Positions 8,540-17,155 of a stretch of DNA of 64,000 bases are shown here, in pieces; position 1 is the first letter of the stretch; each line of letters begins with the position of its first letter. Made by a program: the position numbers and the translations under genes. This stretch comes from Paraburkholderia sp. PREW-6R (lineage in GTDB: Bacteria > Pseudomonadota > Gammaproteobacteria > Burkholderiales > Burkholderiaceae), in the NCBI RefSeq assembly GCF_039621805.1, contig NZ_CP155076.1:1-64000 (forward strand), in the 5' to 3' direction. Below the pieces are notes generated by a model that saw only the letters and a program-made list of their open reading frames with translations, made no database searches and was not told the origin of the DNA.

Positions 8540-9066
8540 TATTTTGGCTCTTTCTGCCGCGCCAACTTCTTTGCTAGAACCAAGGCATTTAATTTTTTTA
8601 GGTACGCGACCTCCGCGCGTAACTGCTGATTCTCACGAAGGAGTTGGTCTGACTCCTCAGATCGCGGAGCTTCCAACGACTGGTTCGAGGTCTTTTTCTT
8701 TGCTGGCACCGAAACATCCTGTCCCGACGGGCGCATGCCCTTTAGCGAACGGAGCTCTCCCCGTGCTTTCTGTTGTTGCCACATCGTGATGCTGTGCGGA
8801 TTGCCGATATTGTAAATGGCAGCCAGCTCTCGACAGGAAAGGTTCTCAGCCACGCCCCGGTGCACCACCTCAAGCTTGAACTCAAGGGTGTAAGCGCCAC
8901 GCTGGCGGATGAGCCCAGCGTTACCATGGTGACGATATGCCGCGACCCATCGCCTCACCATGCTTTCTGCAATACCGAATTTCGCCGCAAGGAGCTTATA
9001 GCCCCCTTTGCCAGCGAGATACTCGCGAACCACCTTCCCCTTAAACTTTACATCGAATTTCCTCAC
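8539..9066 (-). CDS. IS150-group transposase OrfA
   Basis: 175 residues with two helix-turn-helix segments (GGYKLLAAKFGIAESMVRRWVAAYRHHG and NLSCRELAAIYNIGNPHSITMWQQ) and a C-terminal leucine-zipper coil (LLRENQQLRAEVAYLKKLNALVL). It binds the IS ends together with OrfB. It begins 41 bp inside the right terminus. Confidence 0.9.
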   Translation of the reverse strand: MRKFDVKFKGKVVREYLAGKGGYKLLAAKFGIAESMVRRWVAAYRHHGNAGLIRQRGAYTLEFKLEVVHRGVAENLSCRELAAIYNIGNPHSITMWQQQKARGELRSLKGMRPSGQDVSVPAKKKTSNQSLEAPRSEESDQLLRENQQLRAEVAYLKKLNALVLAKKLARQKEPK

Positions 9067-9144
9067 GGAGCCTCCAAGGTTGTGTCCAACTCTCGGGGGT
9101 CAGTTCAATTTTGTGGAGGCTCCAACTCTTGAGAGAATGGAGCC

Positions 9145-9471
9145 ATGAACAAGAAGGTAACCAAGTTTTCCCCGGAAGTCCGGGAGCGCGCAGTGCGTCT
9201 GGTGTGCGAGCAGCGTAGCGAACATCCGTCGATGTGGGCAGCAGTTGAATCGATTGCGCCAATGATTGGCTGCACGCCGCAGACGCTGCACGAATGGATC
9301 AGGCGCGATCAGGCTGACCACGGTGAGCGCGATGGCGTGACCACCGACGAGCGCGAGCGCCTCAAGGCTCTGAAGCGGGAGGTCAAGGAACTGCGTCGTG
9401 CCAACGAGATTCTCAGGATAACGAGTGCGTTTTCCGCCCAGGCGGAGCTCGACCGCCGTTTCAAGTCCTGA
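9145..9471 (+). CDS. IS3-family OrfA of the truncated element
   Basis: 108 residues. MNKKVTKFSPEVRERAVRLVCEQ opens the helix-turn-helix domain (IAPMIGCTPQTLHEWIRRDQ), followed by a coil (ERLKALKREVKELRRANEILR). ATG 9145 has GGAG at 9133-9140. The frame is intact, but its partner orfB is broken. Confidence 0.85.
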   Translation: MNKKVTKFSPEVRERAVRLVCEQRSEHPSMWAAVESIAPMIGCTPQTLHEWIRRDQADHGERDGVTTDERERLKALKREVKELRRANEILRITSAFSAQAELDRRFKS

Positions 9472-10130
9472 AGGCCTTCGTCGATCAGTATCGCGACACC
9501 TGCGGGGTCGAGCCGATCTGTAAGGTGTTGCGGATCGCCCCGTCGGGCTACCGACGCCATGCTGCGCAGCTTCGCGATCCATCCAGACGCTGTGCACGCG
9601 CTAAACGCGATGAGATTCTGCAACCGGAGATCAAGCGTGTCTGGCAGGCCAACATGCAGGTCTATGGCGTGCCGAAGGTCTGGAAGCATATGAACCGGGA
9701 AGGCATTGCGGTGGCACGCTGCACGGTCGGACGTCCGATGAAGTTGCAAGACCTGCGTGGTGCGGTTCGCGGCAAGCGGGTTCGCACGACGACTCCCGAT
9801 ACGAGCGCGCCGCGCCCGCTGGACCGGGTCAACCGGCAATTCAATGCTGACTGGCCGAATCAGCTCCGGGTTTCAGATTCCACTTATGTCTCGACATAGC
9901 CGGGCTGGCTTTACGTTGCGTTAATAATCGACGTGTTCGCCCGTCGCATTGTTGGCTGGCGCGTCAGTTCGTCGACGAGCACGGACTTTGTTCTGGATGC
10001 ACTTGAACAGGCGCTGTACGCTCGCCAACCGGACGACGACGGGACTTTGACACACCACCCCGACAGGGGGTCCCAATACGTCGGCTTTCGGTATAGCGAA
10101 CGTTTGGCCGAGGCGGGTATATCGGCCCCA
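9459..10130 (+). pseudogene. IS3-family OrfB, nonsense and 3'-truncated
   Basis: The reading VLKAFVDQYRDTCGVEPICKVLRIAPSGYRRH...NQLRVSDSTYVST continues past TAG at 9897-9899 (where Trp is normal) into PGWLYVALIIDVFARRIVGWRVS...HHPDRGSQYVGFRYSERLAEAGI. After about 10125 the sequence departs from the family, and the third catalytic residue is missing. Two independent lesions make it inactive. Confidence 0.82.
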
Positions 10131-10444
10131 TCGACGTCGCCTTCCGTTTGGGGGGCGGTTGCGCTCGCATCAATCCTTCTCCAACGGCTCAGGTAAATTA
10201 CGATGAGACGAGGGTGCTGGTAGCAGCATCGCAACAGATTTTTGATAGTCGAAGAAAGTTGCTGATTCAATTAATAAATATCGGTCGGTCGCTCAGTTCA
10301 ATCCTTACGATCGACAGTCGCTGGTAGGAGGTTCGAACGGCCGCTTTGAAGTGGACTGAAGGACCGCTGCCGTCGACATGAGTCAGTCGCCCGCGATTGA
10401 GTTCGACGCATAATTTGCCCAGAGTAAAGAAAAGAACCGCGCTC
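10131..10444. other. No gene seen
   Basis: An AT-richer stretch between the truncated IS3 element and the next IS150-type element. No coherent frame or recognisable motif. Confidence 0.5.
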
Positions 10445-10477
10445 TGAACCGACCCCGCAAAGTTGGACAGTTGTTGG

Positions 10478-11314
10478 CTAGTGCCGTGAGGGCTGGGTTC
10501 TGTACATCACAGGACTCAGCCCTTTCAGCTTGAGCTTGATGCGGTGGTGATTGTAGTAGTGAATGTAGTCCTTGATACCGGCCTGAAGTGCCTCAACGCT
10601 TTCGAAGCGATTCGGGTAAAAGAATTCTGACTTCAGCGTGCCGAAGAAGCTCTCCATCGTCGCGTTATCGTGGCAGTTGCCCTTGCGCGACATGCTTTGT
10701 GTGAGACCGCGCCGGGCAAGCAATGCCTGATAGGCACTCATCTAATAGTGCCAGCCCTGATCGGAGTGGACCATGGGCCGGTCGTCGTGCTTCAGCTTTC
10801 TCATGGCCTTCCTGATCATGCCCGCGACCATCGCAAATGCCGGACGGGTGGCTGTTTCGTAAGCCACAATCTCGCCGTTGTACAGGTCCAGAACCGGTGA
10901 GAGATAAAGCTTGCTTTCCCCCACCCGGAACTCGGTGATGTCGGTGACCCACTTGCGGTTCGGCGCATCGGCATCGAACTGTCTTTGCAGCACGTTCGGT
11001 GCAATCCGTCCCACCGTGCCCCGAAAGGCGCGGTACTTCTTCGGACGCACCAGACACTTCAGTTCCATCAACTGCATCAGTCGCTGGACAGTCTTGTGAT
11101 TGACAACGATCCCCAGACGCCGGATCGCGCTGGTGATACGCCGATAGCCATAACGGCCCTTGTGCAACTCGAATAACGAGCGGATACGCGCCTTGAGCGG
11201 CGCGTACTTGTCCGCGACCAGCGATGCCTTGCAGTGGTAATAGAAAGTGCTGCGCGCCAGGGCCGCCACCTTCAGCAGACCCTCAACTGGAAACCGATGC
11301 CTTAATCCGGCCAC
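10478..11314 (-). pseudogene. IS150-group OrfB with an in-frame amber codon
   Basis: The protein runs from MAGLRHRFPVEGLLKVAALARSTFYYHCK through Asp in WVTDITEFRVGES and Asp in MVHSDQGWHY to TAG at 10742-10744, where Gln is usual (GWHYQMSAYQ). It then continues in the same frame to DNATMESFFGTLKSEFF, with the catalytic Glu, and KLKGLSPVMYRTQ. One C-to-T change explains the stop. Without readthrough the catalytic Glu is lost. Confidence 0.85.
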
Positions 11315-11841
11315 TATTTGCGCTTTCTGCGCGGCGCTTTGGGGCTTTCCGAGCGGATCAAGGCATCGAGTTTTTTTAGGTACGCGTTCTCCATGCGCAG
11401 ATAGTTCAGCTCTGCAAGGAGTTCTTCTTTCGTGCGGGTCTCGTCGGATTCTGTCGAGTCAGGTGGCACAGATGACTTGGGTTGCTTCACGGGTCGTCCT
11501 CGGGGGCGAGGCTCCAGGGCCTGAATACCTCCCGAATCATACTGGCGTTTCCAGATGCCGATCACCCCCGCATTACGGATATCGAACACAGCAGCAACCT
11601 GCCGGCAGGACAAATCCTTCGACACCATAAGCCTCAACACCTTCAGCTTGAAGCGCGAATCATAGTGACTGAACTTCTTTCTGAACGCGGCTTCGCCGTG
11701 TAACCGCCAGGCGGCGACCCATTTGCGTACTGTGCCGTGATCGATATCGTGCCGCCGCGCGACCTCCGCGCTGCCACCCACCCGGCCTGAAAGATAGTCT
11801 TTGACAACCCGACGCTTGAACTGCGCACTATGTCTGCTCAT
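11314..11841 (-). CDS. IS150-group transposase OrfA (copy 2)
   Basis: About 175 residues from ATG 11841 (MSRHSAQFKRRVVKDYLSG). Two helix-turn-helix segments (GSAEVARRHDIDHGTVRKWVAAW and LSCRQVAAVFDIRNAGVIGIWKRQ) are followed by a coil (LLAELNYLRMENAYLKKLDAL). An upstream extension to 11979 crosses the IS end, so it is not the real start. Confidence 0.87.
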   Translation of the reverse strand: MSRHSAQFKRRVVKDYLSGRVGGSAEVARRHDIDHGTVRKWVAAWRLHGEAAFRKKFSHYDSRFKLKVLRLMVSKDLSCRQVAAVFDIRNAGVIGIWKRQYDSGGIQALEPRPRGRPVKQPKSSVPPDSTESDETRTKEELLAELNYLRMENAYLKKLDALIRSESPKAPRRKRK

Positions 11842-11992
11842 GAAAAAACACCCCAAATCGTTGGACGGGTGTCCAACTATTGGGGTGCAGTTCACTCCTG
11901 TGAGGATGCGCGGCTTTTTCATTGTCCTTAAGTGAACGGCATTACGGCCATTGGCCGGGGTTTTTCGCCTGCGAGGCAATCGCCGATATTGG

Positions 11993-12232
11993 TCACCACC
12001 ACCACGGCCGCGTCTTCAGTCTGATAATCGTGCGCAACAGGTAATACAACATGATCAAAAACGGACGAAGGATGCCTGTCGCCCATAGGAATGCAGTGCA
12101 AACCGTGAAGAACACCCAGACCGTTAGATTGCACGTCGGGAAAAGAAGGTCGATAAACATCATGCCGAAAAGACCGACTGCAATGACGGCACGCCGTGCG
12201 AGTGGATCGAGAGACAGAAATTTCTCAAGCAT
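11993..12232 (-). CDS. Small hydrophobic membrane protein downstream of parMR
   Basis: 79 residues from ATG 12232: MLEKFLSLDPLARRAVIAVG, then hydrophobic segments (VGLFGMMFIDLLF, LTVWVFFTVCTAFLWATGILRPFLIMLYYLL) and a basic tail. About two or three membrane spans. Its start overlaps the end of the preceding 50-residue gene by 8 bp, so the two are coupled and probably in the parM-parR transcript. The function is unknown. Confidence 0.6.
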   Translation of the reverse strand: MLEKFLSLDPLARRAVIAVGLFGMMFIDLLFPTCNLTVWVFFTVCTAFLWATGILRPFLIMLYYLLRTIIRLKTRPWWW

Positions 12233-12377
12233 GATCACGGTCCTTGCGAACCCACTGAAGCAGCCCACGGCGAAGATGATAGGCGGACTCCCAGACAGCA
12301 ACCCCTGCTGTCACGAGGAGCCAGAAGCGCGCGGCACGAGTCCAGTCCGCGTTGGTGAGTACGTGCAACAGATCCAT
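12225..12377 (-). CDS. 50-residue membrane protein downstream of parMR
   Basis: MDLLHVLTNADWTRAARFWL followed by LVTAGVAVWESAYHLRRGLLQWVRKDRDHA: one hydrophobic helix with a basic C-terminal end. ATG 12377 follows GGAG at 12386-12389. The stop overlaps the start of the next gene (ATGCTTGA). It has a good ribosome site and tight coupling, but no family I recognise. Confidence 0.55.
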   Translation of the reverse strand: MDLLHVLTNADWTRAARFWLLVTAGVAVWESAYHLRRGLLQWVRKDRDHA

Positions 12378-12465
12378 TGTCTTTACTCCGTAAGTGACGC
12401 CTCTTATTGCAGGCCGATGACCTATCTTCGCAAATGCCGCGCGAAGTCAAGAACAACGGCCGTGA

Positions 12466-12849
12466 CTAGAAGTCTGCGAACTGGTCGGCGATAGCGTCCG
12501 TGTAACGGCCTGTGCCGCTTTTCGTCGGCCCGGCAGCGCGCGATTCGAGCGCCTGTGACGCTGCGGCCGCGTCAGCATCGACAGGGGAGAACGGTGCGGC
12601 ATCGCTCTCAACCATCGCTGCTGCCTCGGTTCGCCGCAGAAGCGTCGCCGGTTCGGGCACGCGCATGACCGGCTCGTCGGGAGCGCCGGATGCGACACGT
12701 TTCGCCCCGCCTCCATTGAGCGCCGCTCGCGCGAGCGCCCTGAGTGCGCCCGCCCGCATTCGCTCGTTGTCGAACTGTTTGATGAAGGCGAAAAGATCAG
12801 GGTCCGTCGCTTCATTGAGCGTGACTTTGACTACGGCCTTCTCAGTCAT
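12466..12849 (-). CDS. parR: ParR-like adaptor of a type II partition system
   Basis: 127 residues. The N-terminal half (KVTLNEATDPDLFAFIKQFDNERMRAGALRALARAAL) looks like a ribbon-helix-helix DNA-binding domain. The C-terminal half is Ala/Pro-rich and hydrophilic, ending GRYTDAIADQFADF, as expected for a tail that contacts the ParM filament. Its ATG overlaps the stop of parM (ATGA). Position and size, rather than sequence identity, support the ParR call. Confidence 0.65.
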   Translation of the reverse strand: MTEKAVVKVTLNEATDPDLFAFIKQFDNERMRAGALRALARAALNGGGAKRVASGAPDEPVMRVPEPATLLRRTEAAAMVESDAAPFSPVDADAAAASQALESRAAGPTKSGTGRYTDAIADQFADF

Positions 12850-13865
12850 GCAGCGGCTCCGAGCGCCTTACGTTCGCGGGCAAGAGTTGCTTCGCCGACG
12901 ATCAGGAAACCCTTGGCGTTGGCGTAGCAGGGCGCGTCGAGCACGTCGAGATTGACGCGTGGGAACGCTGCGCGTATCGAAGGTTCATAGAGAGCTGCGC
13001 CTCCTCCGGTAAGAACAATGGAACGCAGATCCGCAGTCCGGCCGACGCGGTTTTGCAATTCCTTGACCGTTGCATTGATGATGGCCTGTGACTGCTCCAG
13101 ATAGGGGATAAGGTCAACATCCCTCCCGTAGAAGAGGAGAGGCTTTTTCTCGCGCAGGCACCTGTCAATACGTTCGATGTCATCGACCGGTTCCTTTTCG
13201 TTTTTTGCGATTAACGTCGCGATGCTCTTGTAGACCTGGGACGCACCACCCGGAGCGCCGCCGCTGCGGCGATCGTTCATCGTAAAGCCGTGCGCGACTA
13301 CCCAGTCGGTTGTGAAGTAGCCTACATCAATCACCAGATGGGCGTTTTCCCGGTCAAAGCGGCTGCCGCCGTACTCGGAAAAGGATACGAGTGATCCCAG
13401 TGGCTGTGGTACTACCTTTACGGAGTGAACCTGGATATTGCCGTGGCCATAGTTGAGCGTTCCGGTGAACGCATCGCGCAGATGCGCTGAATACTTGTTG
13501 ATAGTGTGAACAGGGAGCCCCAGCACCATGCGTTCGACCTCGGTGACGCCAGCAAACTGCAGCGATCCACCGAGTAGCGCTGCGTAATTCGACGTGAGGC
13601 AGAAATCTTCCGATAGCGTTCGACCTGCGTTTCCGTATGCGGAGGACAGTTCAACGCCCGGGCCGATCTCGTATGTTGCGCCGTCTACTTCAATGGGCAA
13701 AACCTTACGCGCGTGCAGCACGCCTTGTCCGTAACTCGAAACCGCCTCGCTTACCGCAATCGGCGTCACCGAGGGAAACATTTGAGTGGCAATGTCCGAC
13801 CCCATACGGAATGCGCTTTTCGTGTTGCCGTAACCGACGTCGACCGCAAATACCGATACCTTCAT
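12846..13865 (-). CDS. parM: ParM/StbA-type actin-like ATPase for plasmid segregation
   Basis: 339 residues from ATG 13865 (GGAGAGAG ribosome site). The actin-fold nucleotide motifs are visible: phosphate-1 DVGYGNTKSAF near the N-terminus, phosphate-2 VIDVGYFTTDWVV near residue 185 and adenosine motif VLTGGGAALYEPSIR near 295. ParM polymerises with ATP and pushes sister plasmids apart when capped by ParR bound to the centromere. The gene is immediately followed by parR and preceded by direct repeats at 13909-14063, the full arrangement of a type II par locus. Confidence 0.88.
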   Translation of the reverse strand: MKVSVFAVDVGYGNTKSAFRMGSDIATQMFPSVTPIAVSEAVSSYGQGVLHARKVLPIEVDGATYEIGPGVELSSAYGNAGRTLSEDFCLTSNYAALLGGSLQFAGVTEVERMVLGLPVHTINKYSAHLRDAFTGTLNYGHGNIQVHSVKVVPQPLGSLVSFSEYGGSRFDRENAHLVIDVGYFTTDWVVAHGFTMNDRRSGGAPGGASQVYKSIATLIAKNEKEPVDDIERIDRCLREKKPLLFYGRDVDLIPYLEQSQAIINATVKELQNRVGRTADLRSIVLTGGGAALYEPSIRAAFPRVNLDVLDAPCYANAKGFLIVGEATLARERKALGAAA

Positions 13866-13908
13866 TGGACTCTCTCCAGAGTTGTTTATCAAAGTTCACT
13901 GCACGTTT

Positions 13909-14063
13909 GGCCCCAGCAGGGGCCAAACACGGCCCAAACATCGTTGTCGCTACGACAGCTTGTGCTCCTGGTCCCAACAGGGGCCAAACACGGACCAAGG
14001 GGCGCTGCCAGCAATGACGTCTTCTGTTCTTGGGGTCAAGCAGGGGTCAACCTTGGCCCCAAC
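13909..14063. repeat. Three direct repeats upstream of parM: candidate parC centromere/operator
   Basis: A 29-bp motif of the form GGYCCCARCAGGGGCCAAAC followed by ACGGMCCAA occurs at 13909-13937 and 13970-13998. A looser copy with a shorter 3' match lies at about 14034-14063. The starts are 61 and about 64 bp apart. Such repeats normally bind ParR both to build the centromere and to repress parMR. The promoter of parM should lie within or beside them. Confidence 0.7.
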
Positions 14064-14069
14064 CGCGGG

Positions 14070-15126
14070 TGACGTTCCAACTCTATCGGCTGACGATCAA
14101 AGTCAAGGAAGCTAAAGCTCGCAATATTAGGGAGCTTTAGGAACCGCAGGGCGGACAAGCGCGGTTATTCTCTTAATTACCTACCGCGCGATCAGCGCAT
14201 CGACCTCCGAGTTGCACTATCGAAGGGATCGCTTTGCCTGGCGAAAACCCTTCCTGTCACCGGCCGCAAACTGAAGCGGCCTTTTTCTGAATCAAATCAA
14301 GTGCACGATCCTCCACACAGAGGATCATCGACACGCGATGTCGATTGGGTTTGCGGGCGGTTCTGCCCAGATTGGCGCACAGAGACGATGTGTAAGACAG
14401 ACAGTCGGAGCGAATCCGAGTCTGCGCACGACGACCTGATCGCGCATGGACGCACCCTTTCAGCACACGAAGCTGGGACCGTCGCATGAAGCCCGATACA
14501 CAGCGGCGGATTGAACGGACTTGGGGGTGGGGGTATGTGGTCGCTGCCAAAGCGAACGCATCCCTGTACGAAACGGAAACAAACAGGTATTGCCGGGCAG
14601 ATGGCCACAGTCGTGCGGGTCGAGAGACAGGCGCACGCAGGCACGCGACGCGTGTCACAGGCCGGCACGGCAGCCGGAGCAGTCAGCGAATCGGATACGC
14701 GGAGCTTTGGAGCATCGCGGCCCGATCTGCGAGGCAGGTGGACCCGATCCACGACGATGGACTCTGCAAAGGCAGATCCGGTTCGAGGATGGCAGGGAAC
14801 GCAGAATCGCAGGCAAGGCAACGCGCGGTAGCGCGGCGTCTGGCGGCAGGCAGCAACTGGACAGTCCATGCACGACTCTTCCACGTGCGGGGTTGATCGA
14901 ATCGAATCGCTAAAGGACAGGAAGGCAGTACCCGGCGGGGAACGCACCGCGCAGCGCGGCAGGTTGATGCAGGGGATAGGCTCCCGGCGTCCGGCGCGCA
15001 GCGCAGCACACGATGGCCGCGTTTGACGCGCGCGATCTGGGAGAACAGGTGTCAGACGTCGGACGGGCGTCTGGACGCGTAGCTGTGCCGCTTGCGGCGC
15101 GGCGCAATCTTGAAAGGGGTATCGAC
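14070..15126. other. No supported gene upstream of the integrase
   Basis: Many overlapping frames exist on both strands because the sequence is GC-rich, but none has a recognisable domain. The frame of the integrase stays open up to 15013; I prefer the start at 15127. Confidence 0.45.
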
Positions 15127-16251
15127 GTGTCAGCGATTTTGAACGTGCGCGCCGTTCTGCGGGGCTACCGGCTGCCCGCCGACTTCACGGGCGCATTGGA
15201 ACGGCTGCTGTTGGACAATGTGAATCGCGTTCATAGCAAGACCAGAATCAGCGCAAGGCCACTTTCGATCAGAACGCAGGAGCGGCGCACGACCGTCATC
15301 TGCAAGTCGTTCGAAGAGCTGCGCCAGAACGGGTTCGCACTGCAGTCCCCGTATTCACTCAAGCAAAAACATATCGAGTACCTTGTCACGTTTTGGGTAG
15401 ACGCGAAACAGACTGGTAGCACAATCGAAAACAAGCTGACACATCTTCGAGCCTTGTGCGAGTGGATGAAAAAGCCCAATCTCATCAGCACGCTGGCCGA
15501 CTATGTTGATCGTGAAAAGCACGATCTGGTGCGCTCATACGTCGCGCAGCGGGACAAGTCATGGGAGGGCAATGGGATCGACGCGGAAAGCAAGATCAAC
15601 GAAATCGCTGTGACCCATCCGAACGTTGCAGTCCAACTCAAGTTACAGGCGGCGTTTGGTCTACGCGTCGAAGAGAGCTTCCTGCTTCGCCCCGCCGAGG
15701 CTGTACGGGATGACGGGTTGCTGAACGTTAGTCGCGGGACAAAAGGCGGCCGTGAGCGGGTCGTGCCGATCGAATTCAAGGTTGCCGTCCTTGTCGAGGC
15801 GGCCACGCTTTCGAACCCGTTTACCGGGTCGACGATCCCTCATGGATACACGAAGCAGCAGTGGCGGGAGCATTATTACCACGTGCTGAAGAAACATGGC
15901 GTGACTCAGTCGGGCATCGGCGTAACCAGTCACGGTCTGCGCCATCAATACCTCCAGCAGATGTACGAGAGGTTGACCGGTGTTGAGGCGCCAATCAAGC
16001 AGCCGGCGAATCGGGTAGATCGAGACGTTCACAAGGCGGCAATGCAGCGCGTTGTCGAAGCAGCCGGACACAGCCGGGCGACGAAGGCGAACGCTTACCT
16101 GTCCACGCACAGCGCAATGGCTGCGAAAAAGAAGCGTCTGATAACGCGCGACATGGCGCTGGAGGCAGTCGCGGCGTCCGGCGGCAATAAGTCACGCGCG
16201 GCGCTTGCTCTAGGAGTTTCGAGGCAGGCGCTCTACACCATTTTGAGCTAG
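15127..16251 (+). CDS. Tyrosine recombinase/integrase (intact)
   Basis: 374 residues from GTG 15127, chosen because AAGGGG lies at 15112-15117; an ATG at 15013 would give 412 residues. The catalytic residues are in place: Arg about 180 in FGLRVEES, His-x-x-Arg at 269-272 in SHGLRHQYL, His about 315 in AGHSRATKANAYLS and Tyr 324. The C-terminus ends in a helix-turn-helix-like segment (KSRAALALGVSRQALYTIL). A split relative lies at 2155-6482 and a tiny 3' relic at 17053-17090. It probably acts on a site in the inverted-repeat region just downstream. Confidence 0.88.
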   Translation: MSAILNVRAVLRGYRLPADFTGALERLLLDNVNRVHSKTRISARPLSIRTQERRTTVICKSFEELRQNGFALQSPYSLKQKHIEYLVTFWVDAKQTGSTIENKLTHLRALCEWMKKPNLISTLADYVDREKHDLVRSYVAQRDKSWEGNGIDAESKINEIAVTHPNVAVQLKLQAAFGLRVEESFLLRPAEAVRDDGLLNVSRGTKGGRERVVPIEFKVAVLVEAATLSNPFTGSTIPHGYTKQQWREHYYHVLKKHGVTQSGIGVTSHGLRHQYLQQMYERLTGVEAPIKQPANRVDRDVHKAAMQRVVEAAGHSRATKANAYLSTHSAMAAKKKRLITRDMALEAVAASGGNKSRAALALGVSRQALYTILS

Positions 16252-16332
16252 TCTCGTTCGAAAATTGCCGTCGCCGTAAAGCCGTTCGCCTCGTCCGTTC
16301 GCCTCGAAATGATCGCGCCTGAAAGAACTTTC

Positions 16333-16442
16333 TGTACACGTAAGTTGTAGCAAATATCCGATTTTCAAATTTGCTACACCAACGAACCTTTAAAAATCAG
16401 CTAGTTACAAATACGATTTTTTTAACGCGTTTTACGTGTACA
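16333..16442. repeat. Nested inverted-repeat module downstream of the intact integrase (copy b)
   Basis: Outer arms TGTACACGTAA (16333-16343) and TTACGTGTACA (16432-16442) are exact complements. Inner arms TGTAGCAAAT (16346-16355) and ATTTGCTACA (16369-16378) surround 13 nt containing CGATTTT. The arrangement parallels 6549-6663 and 17156-17269 although the arm sequences differ, which suggests that the pairing or dyad is what matters. Confidence 0.6.
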
Positions 16443-16468
16443 CGCGATGACGAGTGTTTCCGGGAGGG

Positions 16469-16609
16469 TCACCTCAGCAGCCACGCCAGCGCCGGGCTTG
16501 CCAGTGAGTGATACGTGAAGATGATGGCTAGCGCCAGGAGGGCTAACAGCTGCGGCCACACCTTTTCGCGGTGGCGGTACGCGGCGCGGATGTAATCGAC
16601 TGGCGACAT
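16469..16609 (-). CDS. 46-residue single-pass membrane protein (copy B)
   Basis: MSPVDYIRAAYRHREKVWPQ then LLALLALAIIFTYHSLASPALAWLLR, diverged from copies A and C but without any break. ATG 16609 follows GGAGAAA. The ten or so substitutions are mostly conservative within the hydrophobic helix, consistent with purifying selection. Confidence 0.65.
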   Translation of the reverse strand: MSPVDYIRAAYRHREKVWPQLLALLALAIIFTYHSLASPALAWLLR

Positions 16610-16688
16610 GTTTTCTCCGGGGTTGGGTCACTCACCGACGTAGTGAGTGGCGGTGAGTCCAGTATGACTCGGCTGGCGCGAAGTCAAG

Positions 16689-17055
16689 TCACCAGCGGTT
16701 ACGATCCGGCAGATCGTCCACCGCAGCCGATACCCGGGTCCCAAACGAGCAATCCTCGTCACCGCCTGTTGCCGGAATACGCGGAAACTGCACCGACGCA
16801 ACGCCGTAGATGTAGACGAATCTCGCCATCTGCTGCAACGTGCGGTATCGCGCCGCGTCTTACAGCACTGGGTCGATAGGCGAGAAGTGCTGGGTCGTGA
16901 TTTTTCCGTCAACGATCTTCTGCGCGAGCATCGAGAACATCGGGCCGCGCTTCTGCCAGTCTCCCGTTGTGCGCGCAAGCAGGTCGAGCACGTAAGGCGC
17001 GTCGATCGGCGAGATCTCCTTGCGAATAAGGTCAAGCAGATCACCCTCGGTCGCG
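16689..17055 (-). pseudogene. Unrecognised plasmid gene, copy B, with nonsense codon
   Basis: The reading ATEGDLLDLIRKEISPIDAPYVLDLLARTTGDWQKRGPMFSMLAQKIVDGKIT...DPVL is interrupted by TAA at 16860-16862, where copy C has Asp. It then continues DAARYRTLQQMARFVYIYGVASVQFPRIPATGGDEDC to TGA at 16689-16691. The 5' end is lost where the integrase-like relic begins (about 17055). The function is unknown; no membrane span is seen. Confidence 0.6.
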
Positions 17056-17090
17056 TCAGGCCCTTGTACAGGCTTTTGAGCTCGCTACTG
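17053..17090 (+). pseudogene. Short relic of an integrase 3' end
   Basis: About 38 bp match the last codons of the integrase pseudogene (RQALYRLLSS region, 6448-6482), followed by about 60 bp also shared with 6483-6540. It marks the left border of the third repeat module. Too short to be functional. Confidence 0.6.
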
Positions 17091-17155
17091 CACGGCGCTG
17101 GCCGCGCACGGACAATCTGCTCCCAACAGTGCGCGTGACAAAGCAACTGTCCTTT

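Larger units (their letters stand above)
7670..9107 (-). mobile_element. IS3-family insertion sequence, IS150 group (copy 1, complete)
   Basis: 1438 bp with perfect 24-bp terminal inverted repeats starting TGAACTGACCCCCGAG (7670-7693 and 9084-9107). The 3-bp duplication ATT lies at 7667-7669 and 9108-9110. It encodes orfA and orfB on the minus strand. Confidence 0.93.
7654..10130 (+). mobile_element. Truncated IS3-family element (IS51/IS407-like), itself interrupted by an IS150-type element
   Basis: The left end starts TGAACCGCCCCGG at 7654. After 16 bp it is broken by the IS150-type element (7670-9107, ATT duplication) and resumes at 9108 with TTGTGGAGGCTCC, orfA and orfB. Similarity to a normal orfB stops near 10125, before the catalytic Glu region, so the right end is deleted. 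Exact group is uncertain. Confidence 0.65.
10445..11894 (-). mobile_element. IS3-family insertion sequence, IS150 group (copy 2; orfB nonsense)
   Basis: 1450 bp with imperfect inverted termini beginning TGAACYG.CCCC and a shared AGTTGGACA. The 3-bp duplication CTC lies at 10442-10444 and 11895-11897. It is distinct in sequence from the 7670 copy. Confidence 0.9.

Noticed and set aside
14257..15009. Several frames over 100 codons upstream of the integrase
   Set aside because: They overlap in four frames of a GC-rich region, with Arg/Ala-rich meaningless composition.
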